The position numbers and the translations under genes were made by a program. From the NCBI GenBank assembly GCA_016714685.1, contig JADKCH010000005.1:186001-250000 (forward strand): a stretch of DNA of 64,000 nt. The letters run 5' to 3'. Positions within the stretch are counted from its first letter, which is position 1; each line of letters starts with the position of its first letter. This DNA comes from Candidatus Geothrix odensensis (GTDB lineage: Bacteria; Acidobacteriota; Holophagae; Holophagales; Holophagaceae). Under the pieces are notes generated by a model. The model was not told the origin of the DNA and searched no databases. It was given only the letters and a program-made list of their open reading frames with translations. Of the stretch, positions 19,903-29,226 are shown in pieces.

Positions 19903-21384
19903 ATGCGTGGACTGGCCTTGGGCAGCGGATTGGCCCTGATCCTGGCCCTTGCCTGCGGGGGCGGGGCCTCCGCGCCGGCACCCCAGCCCGTCTCCGTGAG
20001 CATCTCCCCGGCCGGGGCCAGCGTCTGGACCGGCGGTACCCAGGCCTTCCAGGCCACGGTGGCCGGCAGTACGAACCAGGCCGTGACCTGGAGCGTGGTG
20101 GAGGCTGCTGGCGGCACCATCAGCGCGACGGGCCTCTACACGGCGCCTGACACCGCCGGCAGCTTCCAGGTGAAGGCCGTCAGCGCGGCGGACGCCACCA
20201 AGTCCGCCCAGGCCCCGGTGACCGTGTCGGTCCAGCCTCCTGCTGGCGCCTGCAATGGCGCGGCCTTGGGCATCGGCGCCAGCCTCCAGGGCTTCCTCCC
20301 CTTCCCGGCCGACAGTGCCTGGAACCGCGACGTGTCCGGCGATCCAGTGGATCCCAACAGCGCCGCCATCATCGCCTTCATCGGCGCCGGCACGGGCCTG
20401 CACCCGGACTTCGGCGCGGGCCTCTACGCCGGCAGTCCCATCGGCATCCCCTATACCGTGGTGGCCTCCGCCGCGCAGCCCAAGGTGGCCGTCACCTTCA
20501 CCGCCTACGGAGATGAAAGCGACCCCGGGCCCATGCCCATCCCCGCCACCGCCCCCGTCGAGGGCGGCAGCGGGTCCACCGGGGATCGCCATGTCCTGGT
20601 GCTGGACCGCGATGCCTGCGTGCTCTACGAGCTGTACCGGGCCTTCCTCCAGGGCGACGGCAGCTGGGCCGCGGACGCGGCCGCCGTGTGGGACCTGAAG
20701 GCCAACACCCTGCGGCCCCATGGCTGGACCAGCGCCGACGCCGCGGGCCTGCCCCTCTTCCCGGGCCTGGCCCGCTACGACGAGGTGGCCGCCGGGGCCA
20801 TCCCCCACGCCCTGCGCTTCACCGTGCCCGTGTCCCGGCGCGCCTACGTGCTCCCGGCCACCCACTGGGCCTCCAGCAATACCAGCGCCAGCGCCCCGCC
20901 CATGGGGATGCGGGTGCGCCTGAAGGCCGGTGTGGACATCAGCGCCTATCCCGCCCAGGCCCGCGTCGTGCTCACCGCCCTCAAGCGCTACGGCATGATC
21001 CTGGCTGACAACGGCAGCCCCTGGTACATCAGCGGCGCGCCGGATGACCGCTGGAGCAACGACCAGCTCGCCACCCTGTCCGGCATCAAGGGCTCCGACC
21101 TGGAGGTGGTGCAGATGGGCACCGTGTACACCTCGGTGCCCACCGGCGCCGCGCCGACCATCCCGGCGCTCGCCGCCACCCCCGCCAGCATCGCCAGTGG
21201 CGCCAGCAGCCAGCTCACCTGGACCACCACGAACACCACCCGCACCTTCATCACCCCGGAGGTCGGCTGGGTGACAGGCACCACCGTGACCGTGCGTCCC
21301 ACGAGAACCACCACCTACACCCTGGAAGCCCAGGGGCCCTACGGCAGCGCCACCCGCACCGTGCAGGTGGTCGTCACGCCCTGA
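19903..21384 (+). CDS. Lipoprotein with Big-type and Ig-like domains
   Basis: A 493-residue exported lipoprotein. The signal ends in the lipobox ALAC with Cys near 18, so it is lipid-anchored. Residues ~30-115 form a bacterial Ig-like (Big_2) domain with VSISPAGASVWTGGTQAFQATV and GTISATGLYTAPDTAG. The middle 300 residues are not recognised; they contain ADSAWNRDVSGDPVDPNSAAIIAFIG and repeated Trp/Tyr-rich stretches. The last ~80 residues form another beta-rich domain. GGGGAGG precedes the ATG. Probably a cell-surface protein; the function is unknown. Confidence 0.75.
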   Translation: MRGLALGSGLALILALACGGGASAPAPQPVSVSISPAGASVWTGGTQAFQATVAGSTNQAVTWSVVEAAGGTISATGLYTAPDTAGSFQVKAVSAADATKSAQAPVTVSVQPPAGACNGAALGIGASLQGFLPFPADSAWNRDVSGDPVDPNSAAIIAFIGAGTGLHPDFGAGLYAGSPIGIPYTVVASAAQPKVAVTFTAYGDESDPGPMPIPATAPVEGGSGSTGDRHVLVLDRDACVLYELYRAFLQGDGSWAADAAAVWDLKANTLRPHGWTSADAAGLPLFPGLARYDEVAAGAIPHALRFTVPVSRRAYVLPATHWASSNTSASAPPMGMRVRLKAGVDISAYPAQARVVLTALKRYGMILADNGSPWYISGAPDDRWSNDQLATLSGIKGSDLEVVQMGTVYTSVPTGAAPTIPALAATPASIASGASSQLTWTTTNTTRTFITPEVGWVTGTTVTVRPTRTTTYTLEAQGPYGSATRTVQVVVTP

Positions 21385-21431
21385 TCAGGGGGGATTCCTT
21401 GAGGCCGGTGCAACTCTGGTAGAACGGTGCG

Positions 21432-22643
21432 ATGCCTCCGTCCACCGCCTCCCGACTGCTCCTCGCCCTGGCCTTCGGCCTTGGCTCCGTCATCTGGGCT
21501 GGAGCGCAGCCCAAGGCGGGACCTCCTTCATCGGCGGCCCAGGCCCTCATCGACCGCGCGTTCGCCGATCTCGACCCGGCCCGTCCCGTGATCGACATGC
21601 ACGCCCACGCCATCGGCCTGGGTCAGGGGGGCGACGGCACCTTCGTGAACCCCGAGAAGCTCAGTCCGAGGCATCCCTTCAAGCGCCTCGGGACGAGCAT
21701 CTATCTCAAGGCCACCGGCGTGAAGGACCTCGAGCACTTCGACCGGGACTACCTCGAGGTGCTGGCGGCCCGGGCCCGGGCCTTCCCCCGCCCGGTGCGG
21801 ATCCACCTGCTGGCCATGGACCGGGCCCACCGGCCCGATGGCACGCCCGACGCGGCCCGCACGGAGTTCCACGTACCCAACGCCTATGTCTTCGGGGCGG
21901 CGGCGCGACACCCCGACCTGTTCGTGCCGGTGATGTCCATCCACCCCGCGCGCAAGGACGCCATCCAGGAGCTGGAGGCCTGTGCCGCCAAGGGGGGTCG
22001 CCTCCTCAAGTGGCTGCCCAATGCCCAGGCCATCGACCCCGCTGACCCGCGCTTCGATCCCTTCTACCGCCGAATGAGGGACCTGGGCGTGGTGCTGCTG
22101 ACCCACGCCGGCGAGGAGCGGGCCGTGGCCGTGAAGGATGCCCAGGCCCTGGGCAATCCGCTGAAGCTGCGCCGGCCGCTGGATCTGGGCGTCACGGTGA
22201 TCGTGGCCCACTGCGCCAGCCTCGGGAGGAACGCGGACCTGGACCATCCCGGCCAGGTGGCCCGCAACTTCGACCTCTTCCTGCGCCTGCTGGAGGACCC
22301 GAAATACCGCGGCCGACTCTACGGTGACCTCTCCGCCATCACCCAGATCAACCGCCTGCCGGCGCCGCTGCAGACCCTGCTCGCCCGCCCGGACCTCGAC
22401 GGCCGCCTGCTGAACGGCAGCGACTACCCCCTGCCCGGCGTGGACTTGATCATCTGGACCCGCCGCCTCGTCGAACTCAAGCTGATCAGCGCCGGCGAGC
22501 GGAAGGCCCTCAACGAGATCTGGCAGCGCAATCCGCTGCTCTTCGACTTCGTGCTCAAACGGACCCTGAAGGATCCCAACTCGGGTCGGCGGTGGCCTGC
22601 CGACCTGTTCCAGCGCGGCCCGGAGAGCCTGCCGGCTCAGTGA
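21432..22643 (+). CDS. Exported amidohydrolase-2-type metal-dependent hydrolase
   Basis: A 403-residue protein with a signal peptide (cleavage near WAGAQPKA) and a TIM-barrel metal hydrolase domain. Metal ligands appear as DMHAHAIG near 55-62, the phase KWLPNAQAID near 195, THAGEE near 217, VAHCASLG near 255 and GSDYPLPG near 335, the usual order for the amidohydrolase-related (ACMSD-like) family. The substrate is unknown; the family includes decarboxylases and hydrolases. Its 3' end overlaps the convergent moeA end by seven bases. Confidence 0.75.
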   Translation: MPPSTASRLLLALAFGLGSVIWAGAQPKAGPPSSAAQALIDRAFADLDPARPVIDMHAHAIGLGQGGDGTFVNPEKLSPRHPFKRLGTSIYLKATGVKDLEHFDRDYLEVLAARARAFPRPVRIHLLAMDRAHRPDGTPDAARTEFHVPNAYVFGAAARHPDLFVPVMSIHPARKDAIQELEACAAKGGRLLKWLPNAQAIDPADPRFDPFYRRMRDLGVVLLTHAGEERAVAVKDAQALGNPLKLRRPLDLGVTVIVAHCASLGRNADLDHPGQVARNFDLFLRLLEDPKYRGRLYGDLSAITQINRLPAPLQTLLARPDLDGRLLNGSDYPLPGVDLIIWTRRLVELKLISAGERKALNEIWQRNPLLFDFVLKRTLKDPNSGRRWPADLFQRGPESLPAQ

Positions 22644-23860
22644 TCCTCGGTTTCCTCGGTAAGGTGCAGCTGCACGGTGCCGCCGGGTTCCACGCGGGCC
22701 ACGCCCTCGGGGATCACCGCCAGGGCGTTGGCCACCAGCATGGAAGACAGGATGGCCGAGCCCTGGGGCCCGGTGGTGCGGGCGCGGAAGCCATCGGCCT
22801 CCCGCCGCGCCACGACCCGCAGGAAGGTGGTGCGCTGGTCCGTGCGGCCGGTCCAGCCATCCTCCAGGCGGGCCTGGGCCAAGGGGCGATGGAGCTTCGC
22901 GAAGCCCATCAGCTTGCGCAGCGCGGGCCGCACGTACTCCTCGACCATGAGCATCGCGGCCACGGGATTGCCGGGGATGCCGAAGATGGGCCTGCCACCC
23001 AGCATCCAGAAGCCCAGCGGCCCACCCGGTTTCTGGGCCACTTTCCAGAAGATCCGCTCGGCGCCCAGCTCCTCGAGCAGGGCCTTCATGAAGTCGTAGT
23101 CGCCCACGGAGATGCCGCCCGTGGTGAGGACCACGTCGGCTTCCAGGGCCTGCCGCAGCACGCCCATCAGCGTGGCGCGGTCATCGGGCACCCGCGGGAA
23201 GGGCACGGGCAGTGCCCCACAGGCGGTGACCTGGGCACACACCGCGTGGATGTTGGCATCCCGGATGCGGCCGGGGCCCGGCTCCTCGGCGACATCCACC
23301 AGTTCGTCGCCCGTGGTGAGCACGGCCACGCGGACGCGGGGATGGACGGCCACCGTGGGAATCCCCGCCGCCGCCAGCACGCCCAGGTCACCGGGCCGCA
23401 GCCCCTGCCCCGCCTGCACGAGCCGTTGCCCCACGCGCAAATCTTCCCCCGCCAGGCGGATGTGGAGTCCCACGCGCAGGGGCCGGGTGGTCTCCACCCA
23501 GTCCTCGCCGCGGGTCGTGTCCTCCACGGGCACCACCGAGTCGGCGCCCTCGGGCATGGGCGCGCCAGTCATGATGCGCAGGGCCTCGCCCGGCCCCACG
23601 GCGCCGAGCGGCACGCCGCCGGCGGCGAGATCGCCCAGCACGCGCAGGCGGACGGGATGCTCCGTTGAAGCCTGAGCCAGATCACCGGCCCGCACCGCGT
23701 AGCCGTCCATGGCGGAGTTGGTGAAGGGCGGCACGGTGGCCGCGGAGACCAGGTCCTCCGACGGGGCCATGCCGAGGATGGCCTCCAGCGGCAGCCGCCG
23801 GGCCGACAGGGGCGCGAGGCGATCCAGGATGAGCGAGAGGGCTTCGGCAGGTGTGGGCAT
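22637..23860 (-). CDS. moeA: Molybdopterin molybdotransferase
   Basis: Inserts molybdate, or tungstate, into adenylylated molybdopterin. The 407-residue protein shows the MoeA pattern: VPPFTNSAMDGYAVRAGDL near 50-68, IMTGAPMPEGADSVVPVEDT near 100-119, and the MoCF-type core VLTTGGISVGDYDFMKALLEELG near 255-277 with GxPGNPVAAML further on (FGIPGNPVAAMLM). ATG 23860 overlaps the upstream membrane-protein stop as TGATG. It sits beside a ModE-type regulator and the tungstate transporter, so its metal may be tungsten here. Confidence 0.93.
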   Translation of the reverse strand: MPTPAEALSLILDRLAPLSARRLPLEAILGMAPSEDLVSAATVPPFTNSAMDGYAVRAGDLAQASTEHPVRLRVLGDLAAGGVPLGAVGPGEALRIMTGAPMPEGADSVVPVEDTTRGEDWVETTRPLRVGLHIRLAGEDLRVGQRLVQAGQGLRPGDLGVLAAAGIPTVAVHPRVRVAVLTTGDELVDVAEEPGPGRIRDANIHAVCAQVTACGALPVPFPRVPDDRATLMGVLRQALEADVVLTTGGISVGDYDFMKALLEELGAERIFWKVAQKPGGPLGFWMLGGRPIFGIPGNPVAAMLMVEEYVRPALRKLMGFAKLHRPLAQARLEDGWTGRTDQRTTFLRVVARREADGFRARTTGPQGSAILSSMLVANALAVIPEGVARVEPGGTVQLHLTEETEDH

Positions 23861-24303
23861 CAGTCCGGGTACCTCATCACCTTCCAGTGGAGGAAGGAGA
23901 AATGCCGCCATGAGCCTGGCATGTGCGAGCCCACCGAGGCCACCAAGGTGGCGGCCAGGTACCAGGGCAGGCGGTCCGCGGGCTGCAGGGCACCCATGCC
24001 CAGGAGACCCAGCTTCAGGAGCACGGCCACGCCGCTGCCCTGGCTGAGGATGGCCAGGTCCCGGGCGAGGTCGATGGCGAAGAGCAGCGCGCCGCTGGCC
24101 AGCGTGAGGAGGATGGGCAGCCGCAGCGCCTCGAAGGGCGCGCCGAAGGGGATGGCCCCCACCACCAGGGCCATGGCCGCGATGTGGAGGCTGCGCAGGA
24201 TCAGCTGCGCCGGCCGGGCCCAGGGGAAGTGCCGGGGTGCTTCCGGAAAGAGCAGGGTCAGGAGGTTGCTGCGCGCAGGCCTGGCCTCATGAAGGGGATC
24301 CAT
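23860..24303 (-). CDS. Small membrane protein co-transcribed with moeA
   Basis: A 147-residue protein with about four hydrophobic segments (RSLHIAAMALVVGAIPFG, LRLPILLTLASGALLFAIDL, AVLLKLGLLGMGA, YLAATLVASVGSHMP). It ends MRYPD and overlaps the moeA start by TGATG. I do not recognise a named family. The location and coupling tie it to cofactor metal handling only by association. It is divergent from the ModE-type gene 60 bases away. Confidence 0.65.
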   Translation of the reverse strand: MDPLHEARPARSNLLTLLFPEAPRHFPWARPAQLILRSLHIAAMALVVGAIPFGAPFEALRLPILLTLASGALLFAIDLARDLAILSQGSGVAVLLKLGLLGMGALQPADRLPWYLAATLVASVGSHMPGSWRHFSFLHWKVMRYPD

Positions 24304-24363
24304 GCCTTTGTTCTAGCAGAGTTGGCGGCCTGTGCTGAAATGGTCGGACTCAAGGAATCCGCC

Positions 24364-24723
24364 ATGACCAAGCCCGCTGCCCTGGCCGTCACCATCCGCA
24401 TCCGCATCGCGGTGGGGGAGAACATCGCCATCGGGCAGGGCAAGGCCGACCTCCTGGAGGCCATCGGCCGCACCGGCTCCATCTCCGCGGCGGCGCGGGA
24501 CCTGGACATGAGCTACCGCAAGGCCTGGATGCTGGTGGACGAGATGAACCAGTGCTTTCCCAGCCCGGTGGTGACCGCCGCCAAGGGCGGGCTGCGGGGC
24601 GGTGGCGCCGTGGTGACCGAGCTGGGCCAGGAGGCCCTCAACCGCTTCCGCCGGATCCAGGCCAAGGCCCTCAAGGCCATCGAGGCGGATGTCCGGGAAT
24701 TCCGGCAGCATCTGCTGGGCTGA
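24364..24723 (+). CDS. ModE-type winged-helix regulator, DNA-binding domain only
   Basis: A 119-residue protein matching the N-terminal LysR-like domain of ModE: GKADLLEAIGRTGSISAAARDLDMSYRKAWMLVDEMN, then AAKGGLRGGGAVVTELG, the wing. The two molbindin (Mop) domains that sense oxyanion in full ModE are missing, so the protein is about half the usual length. It probably controls tupABC and moeA; how it senses metal is unclear. ATG 24364 has AAGGA seven bases upstream; an upstream in-frame start at 24301 would add unrelated residues. Confidence 0.85.
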   Translation: MTKPAALAVTIRIRIAVGENIAIGQGKADLLEAIGRTGSISAAARDLDMSYRKAWMLVDEMNQCFPSPVVTAAKGGLRGGGAVVTELGQEALNRFRRIQAKALKAIEADVREFRQHLLG

Positions 24724-24765
24724 GGTGACAGTCCGCAAAACAGGCACACCTCCAGCTGTCGCGTT

Positions 24766-24773
24766 CGTTATAT
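24766..24773 (+). promoter_or_regulatory. Possible ModE-type half-site upstream of tupA
   Basis: CGTTATAT matches the left half of the E. coli ModE operator. The expected mirrored half is not evident downstream, so this is a weak call, supported mainly by its position between a ModE-type gene and tupA. Confidence 0.3.
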
Positions 24774-24803
24774 CCCTGCGAAACTACCGAACTGGAGGCT
24801 GAC

Positions 24804-25658
24804 ATGAACCGATCCACGATCCTGCGCTGGGGCCTGGCGCTGGCCACGGCGCTGTCTTCCGCCTTCCTGGCGGCCGCGCCGCCCGCCGGGAAGACGCTGA
24901 TCCTCGCCACCACCACCAGCACCCAGGACTCCGGGTTGCTGGACGACCTCATTCCCCGCTTCGAGAAGCAGACGGGCTACGCGGTGAAGACCATCGCCGT
25001 AGGCTCGGGCCAGGCCATCGCCATGGGCAGGCGTGGCGAGGCCGACGTGCTGCTGGTCCACTCCCCCGAGGCCGAGAAGGCCCTGGTGGTGGATGGGTCC
25101 GGCGTGAACCGCCGCATCGTCATGCACAACGACTTCATCCTAGTGGGCCCCGCCTTGGACCCCGCCGGCATCCGGTCCCATACCGCGATGGAGGCCCTCC
25201 AGCGCATCGCCACCACCAAGGCGGCCTTCCTCTCCCGGGGCGACAACTCCGGCACCCATGCCATGGAACTGAAGCTCTGGAAGGCCGCGGGAATCTCCGT
25301 CGATGGCCAGGCCTGGTACCAGCAGACCGGCCAGGGCATGGGCCAGACCCTGGCCATCGCCGCCGAGAAGCGGGCTTACACATTGTCAGATCGCGGCACC
25401 TACCTCGCCCTGCAGAAAAAACTGGGGCTCGCAATCCTCCACGAAGGTGATCCGTCCCTCCGGAATGTCTACCATGTCATCGAGGTGAATCCCGCGCGGT
25501 TCCCCAAGGTGAATGCTGCCGGGGCCCGCGCCTTTGCCGACTTCCTGGTGTCGAAAGATGTCCAGGCACGCATCAAAGAATTCGGAATCGCAACCTTTGG
25601 CTCACCGCTATTCTTCCCTGATGCCGAGGTCCCGAAGCCGGACGCCGGAAGGAGCTAG
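24804..25658 (+). CDS. tupA: Tungstate ABC transporter substrate-binding protein
   Basis: Periplasmic oxyanion-binding protein of 284 residues with a signal peptide ending near FLAAAPPAG. The TupA hallmark LATTTSTQDSGLLDDLIP occurs at about 33-50, with VGSGQAIAMGRRGEADVLLVHSP and SRGDNSGTHAMELKLW further on. These features favour tungstate over molybdate. GGAGG precedes the ATG. The permease and ATPase genes are downstream but separated by a pruA-like gene, an unusual break in a tup operon. Confidence 0.9.
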   Translation: MNRSTILRWGLALATALSSAFLAAAPPAGKTLILATTTSTQDSGLLDDLIPRFEKQTGYAVKTIAVGSGQAIAMGRRGEADVLLVHSPEAEKALVVDGSGVNRRIVMHNDFILVGPALDPAGIRSHTAMEALQRIATTKAAFLSRGDNSGTHAMELKLWKAAGISVDGQAWYQQTGQGMGQTLAIAAEKRAYTLSDRGTYLALQKKLGLAILHEGDPSLRNVYHVIEVNPARFPKVNAAGARAFADFLVSKDVQARIKEFGIATFGSPLFFPDAEVPKPDAGRS

Positions 25659-25663
25659 CACCC

Positions 25664-27295
25664 ATGTCGAACGCCATCTTCAGCCTCCCCGACTCCCACA
25701 GCGAACCCATCCTCTCCTACGCCCCCGGCTCCAGGGAGCGCGCCCTCCTGAAGGCTGAACTGGACCGGCAGTTCAACCAGCAGTTCGACATCCCGCTCAT
25801 CATCGGCGGCAAGGAAGTGCGCACCGGGAAGACCCAGAAGGCGGTCTGCCCCCATGACCATCAGCACGTGCTGGCCACCTACCACGAGGCCGGCGAGGCG
25901 GAAGTCCGAATGGCCATCGAGGCGGCCCTGGCCGCCAAGAAGGACTGGGAAGCCACACCCTGGGAGGATCGCGCCGCCATCTTCCACAAAATGGGCAGCC
26001 TCATTTCCACGAAGTACCGCTACGTCCTCAATGCCGCCACCATGCTGAACCAGTCGAAGAGCGCCTACCAGGCGGAGATCGACAGCACCTGCGAGACGGC
26101 GGACTTCTTCCGCTTCAACGCGAAGTTCATGGAGCAGATCTACCAGCAGCAGCCCATCTCCGACCCCCACGTGTGGAACCGGGTTCACTACCGAGCCCTC
26201 GAGGGTTTCGTCTTCGCGGTCACGCCCTTCAACTTCACGGCCATCGGCGCCAACCTCGCCACTGCCCCGGCCATCATGGGCAACACGGTGGTCTGGAAGC
26301 CCGCCTCCACCTCCATCCTGTCGAACTACTACCTCATGCAGCTCTTCAAGGAGGCGGGCCTGCCGGACGGCGTCATCAACTTCATCCCCGGCCGCGGCTC
26401 CATGATCGGCCGGATCGCCCTGGAGCACCGCGACTTCGCCGGCCTCCACTTCACGGGCTCCACCGGCGTCTTCAACAGCATGTGGAAGACCATCTCCGAC
26501 AACCTATCCCGGTACAAAAGCTATCCCCGGCTGGTCGGCGAGACGGGCGGCAAGGACTACATCTTCATGCACGCCTCCGCCGATGCGGTGGAGACCGCCG
26601 CCGCCATCGTCCGCGCCGGCTTCGAATACCAGGGCCAGAAGTGCTCGGCCTGCTCCCGCGTCTACATCCCCGCCTCCCGCTGGGCAGAGATGCAGGGGCT
26701 CATCCTGGGCCTCCTGGCCGAGGTGAGGATGGGCGACGTGCGCGACTTCCGGAACTTCTTCAACGCCGTCATCGACGAGGCCGCCTTCGACAGCACGATG
26801 AAGTACATCGAGCTGGCGAAGAACGCCAAGGACGCCGAAGATCATCGCCGGCGGCAAGGGCGACAAGTCCAAGGGCTACTTCATCGAGCCCACGGTCATC
26901 CTCACCACGGATCCCAAGTTCGTGACCATGGAGGAGGAGATCTTCGCCCCGGTGGTCACCATCTACGTCTACGACGACGCCCAGCTCGACGAGACGCTGA
27001 AGGTGCTGGACGAGACCTCGCCCTACGCCCTCACCGGCGCCATCTTCGCCCGGGACCGCTACGTCATCAACCAGCTGACCCGGACCCTGGCCAACACCGC
27101 GGGCAACTTCTACATCAACGACAAGTGCACCGGCGCCGTGGTGGGCCACCAGCCCTTCGGCGGCGCCCGGGCCTCCGGCACCAACGACAAGGCCGGCAGC
27201 TTCCTGAACCTGATCCGCTGGACCTCCCCGCGCACCATCAAGGAGAGCTTCACGCCGCCCCGGGACATCAAGTTCCCATTCATGGAAGCTGGTAG
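25664..27295 (+). pseudogene. pruA: Delta-1-pyrroline-5-carboxylate dehydrogenase, frameshifted
   Basis: Oxidises glutamate semialdehyde to glutamate at the end of proline breakdown. The N-terminal part (25664 to about 26838) matches mitochondrial-type ALDH4: VFAVTPFNFTAIGANLATAPAIMGNTVVWKP, HFTGSTGVFNSMW, ETGGKDYIFMH and the catalytic Cys in GFEYQGQKCSACSRVYIP. After IELAKNAKDA the frame shifts by one inserted base, and homology continues one frame over as KIIAGGKGDKSKGYFIEPT through QPFGGARASGTNDKAGS. A second indel near 27240-27292 is needed to reach a stop, as the downstream frame otherwise runs on into tupC. The gene sits between tupA and tupB, which is odd. Confidence 0.8.
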
Positions 27296-27303
27296 GAGCG
27301 GCT

Positions 27304-28002
27304 TTGGACCTGATCTGGGAGGGCCTCCGGAAGGCGCTGGAGCTGCTGCTCACGCTGGATCCCGAGGTCCTCCGGATCACCCTGCTGTCGCTGAAGGTCT
27401 CCGGCCTGGCCACACTGCTGAGCGTCATCCTCGGGCTGGGTCTGGCCCTGGGGGTGGCGCTCAACGAGTTCCCAGGCAAGCGCCTCGTCATCGCCCTGGT
27501 GAACACGGGCATGGGCCTGCCGCCCGTGGTGGTGGGGCTCTTCGTCACGGTGCTGCTCTGGCGCAACGGCCCCTTCGGTTTCCTGGGCATCCTCTACACG
27601 CCCGCCGCCATCATCCTGGCCCAATCGGTGATCGCCACGCCCATCATCGCGGGCCTGGGCCTCGCCGCCCTGCAGCACCTGCCCCCGGGCCTGCGCCTGC
27701 AGATCCTGGCCCTGGGCGCCACTCGGCCCCAGATGGTGTGGCTGCTCCTGAAGGAGGCCCGGCTGCCCCTGCTGGCCGCCGTCATGGCGGGCTTCGGCGG
27801 CGTGATCTCGGAAGTGGGGGCGTCCATCATGGTGGGCGGCAACCTCAAGGGCAGCACCCGGGTGCTCACCACCGCCACGGTCATGGAGACCAGTCGGGGC
27901 AACTTCGACGTGGCCTTCGCCCTCAGCTTCATCCTGCTGCTCCTCGCCTTCGGCGTGAACGCCCTGCTCACCCACCTTCAGCAGCGCGGGGGAAGGCGAT
28001 GA
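27304..28002 (+). CDS. tupB: Tungstate ABC transporter permease
   Basis: Inner-membrane permease of 232 residues with five to six hydrophobic segments. The ABC permease EAA loop appears as ALGATRPQMVWLLLKEARLPLLAAV, followed by FGGVISEVGASIMVGGNL, typical of TupB. TTG at 27304 is the start, with AGGAG five bases upstream; this ribosome site overlaps the pruA stop. Its TGA overlaps the tupC ATG. Confidence 0.9.
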   Translation: MDLIWEGLRKALELLLTLDPEVLRITLLSLKVSGLATLLSVILGLGLALGVALNEFPGKRLVIALVNTGMGLPPVVVGLFVTVLLWRNGPFGFLGILYTPAAIILAQSVIATPIIAGLGLAALQHLPPGLRLQILALGATRPQMVWLLLKEARLPLLAAVMAGFGGVISEVGASIMVGGNLKGSTRVLTTATVMETSRGNFDVAFALSFILLLLAFGVNALLTHLQQRGGRR

Positions 28003-29117
28003 GCCGGGAGCGGATCCTCGAGGCGCGGGACCTCGTGGTCCACCGCGGCCCCCTGAAAGTGCTGGAGATCCCGGACCTGGACCTCCGCACTGGCGAGGTG
28101 CTGGCCCTCATGGGGCCCAACGGTGCGGGGAAGACCACCCTGATGCTCACCCTGGCGGGCCTCCTGGCCCCTTCGGCCGGATCGGTCACCTTCAAGGGCG
28201 CGACGCTCCAGAACAAGGGCGACCGGGAGCGCTTCCGCCGCCGCACGACCATGGTGTTCCAGGACCCGCTCCTCTTCGACACGACTGTCGCCCAGAACAT
28301 CGCCTCGGGGCTGAGGCTGCGCGGCCTCTCCGCCCCGGAGCGGAAGCCCAGGGTCGTGGCCTGGGCCGAGCGGCTGGGCCTGGGCGCCCTGCTGGATCGG
28401 CCGGCCCACCAGCTCTCCGGGGGCGAGGCCCAGCGCACCGCCCTGGCCCGGGCCTTCGTCCTGGAGCCGGAGATCCTCTTCCTGGACGAGCCTTTCGCCG
28501 CGCTGGACCCCCAGGCCCGCGAGGAGCTCATCGGGGACCTGGGGCACCTCCTGGCCGAGACCGCCACCACCGCGGTGATCGCCTCCCATGACCAGGGCGA
28601 GGCCGCCCGCCTGGCACACCGGCTGGCGGTCATGAAAGAGGGCCGGATCCTCCAGCGGGGGGGGCTCCGGAAGGTCACGAACCACCCGGAGGATCCCTTC
28701 GTCGCGGCCTTTGTCGGCATGGAGACCCTGCTCAAGGGGCAGGTGGCCGACTGCCGGGAGGGCCTGCTTACCCTGCGGGTCCGAAAGGGGACCGGCAGCG
28801 GCGAGGTCATGGCCCTGGGAGAGGCCGTGCCCGGCCAGACCGTCCTGGTGGGGGTCCGCCCCGAACACGTGGCCCTCTCTTTACACTCCGACAATGCCAG
28901 CAGCGCCCGGAACACCTTCGCGGGGGCTGTGACCAAGGTCATACCCCGGGGCCCCTTCTTCAAGATCGAGCTGGATTGCGGCTTCTTCCTGACGGCCTTC
29001 GTGACGGCCCAATCCCTGTCAGAACTGGAACTTCGCCCTGGGCGGGCCGTGGTGGCCTCCTTCAAGGCCACGGCCGTCCACCTCATCCGCACCGAGGGTC
29101 TCGGCCCCGAAGTGTGA
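27999..29117 (+). CDS. tupC: Tungstate ABC transporter ATP-binding protein
   Basis: A 372-residue ATPase powering tungstate import. Walker A GPNGAGKTT near 38-46, Q-loop VFQDP, signature LSGGEAQR, Walker B EILFLDEP and a switch histidine in IASHDQGEA. The C-terminal ~120 residues form a TOBE-like domain (VLVGVRPEHVALSL), as in ModC, where it binds oxyanion for regulation. Start overlaps tupB as ATGA. A 109-base gap separates it from the ferredoxin gene. Confidence 0.9.
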   Translation: MSRERILEARDLVVHRGPLKVLEIPDLDLRTGEVLALMGPNGAGKTTLMLTLAGLLAPSAGSVTFKGATLQNKGDRERFRRRTTMVFQDPLLFDTTVAQNIASGLRLRGLSAPERKPRVVAWAERLGLGALLDRPAHQLSGGEAQRTALARAFVLEPEILFLDEPFAALDPQAREELIGDLGHLLAETATTAVIASHDQGEAARLAHRLAVMKEGRILQRGGLRKVTNHPEDPFVAAFVGMETLLKGQVADCREGLLTLRVRKGTGSGEVMALGEAVPGQTVLVGVRPEHVALSLHSDNASSARNTFAGAVTKVIPRGPFFKIELDCGFFLTAFVTAQSLSELELRPGRAVVASFKATAVHLIRTEGLGPEV

Positions 29118-29226
29118 CCGGTATCCATTGCCCGGATAACGCCCCCGGACTAGCCTCGACCAGGGGATGGCCAGGCCATCCCTCCTTGGTTTTTGTCCCC
29201 CCGAACCATCCGGAGACGCGAGCGCC

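Noticed and set aside
26922..29117. Fusion of a dehydrogenase C-terminus with an ABC ATPase
   Set aside because: The open frame arises because the frameshifted pruA frame has no stop; the middle reads tupB in the wrong frame, and tupC has its own start overlapping tupB.
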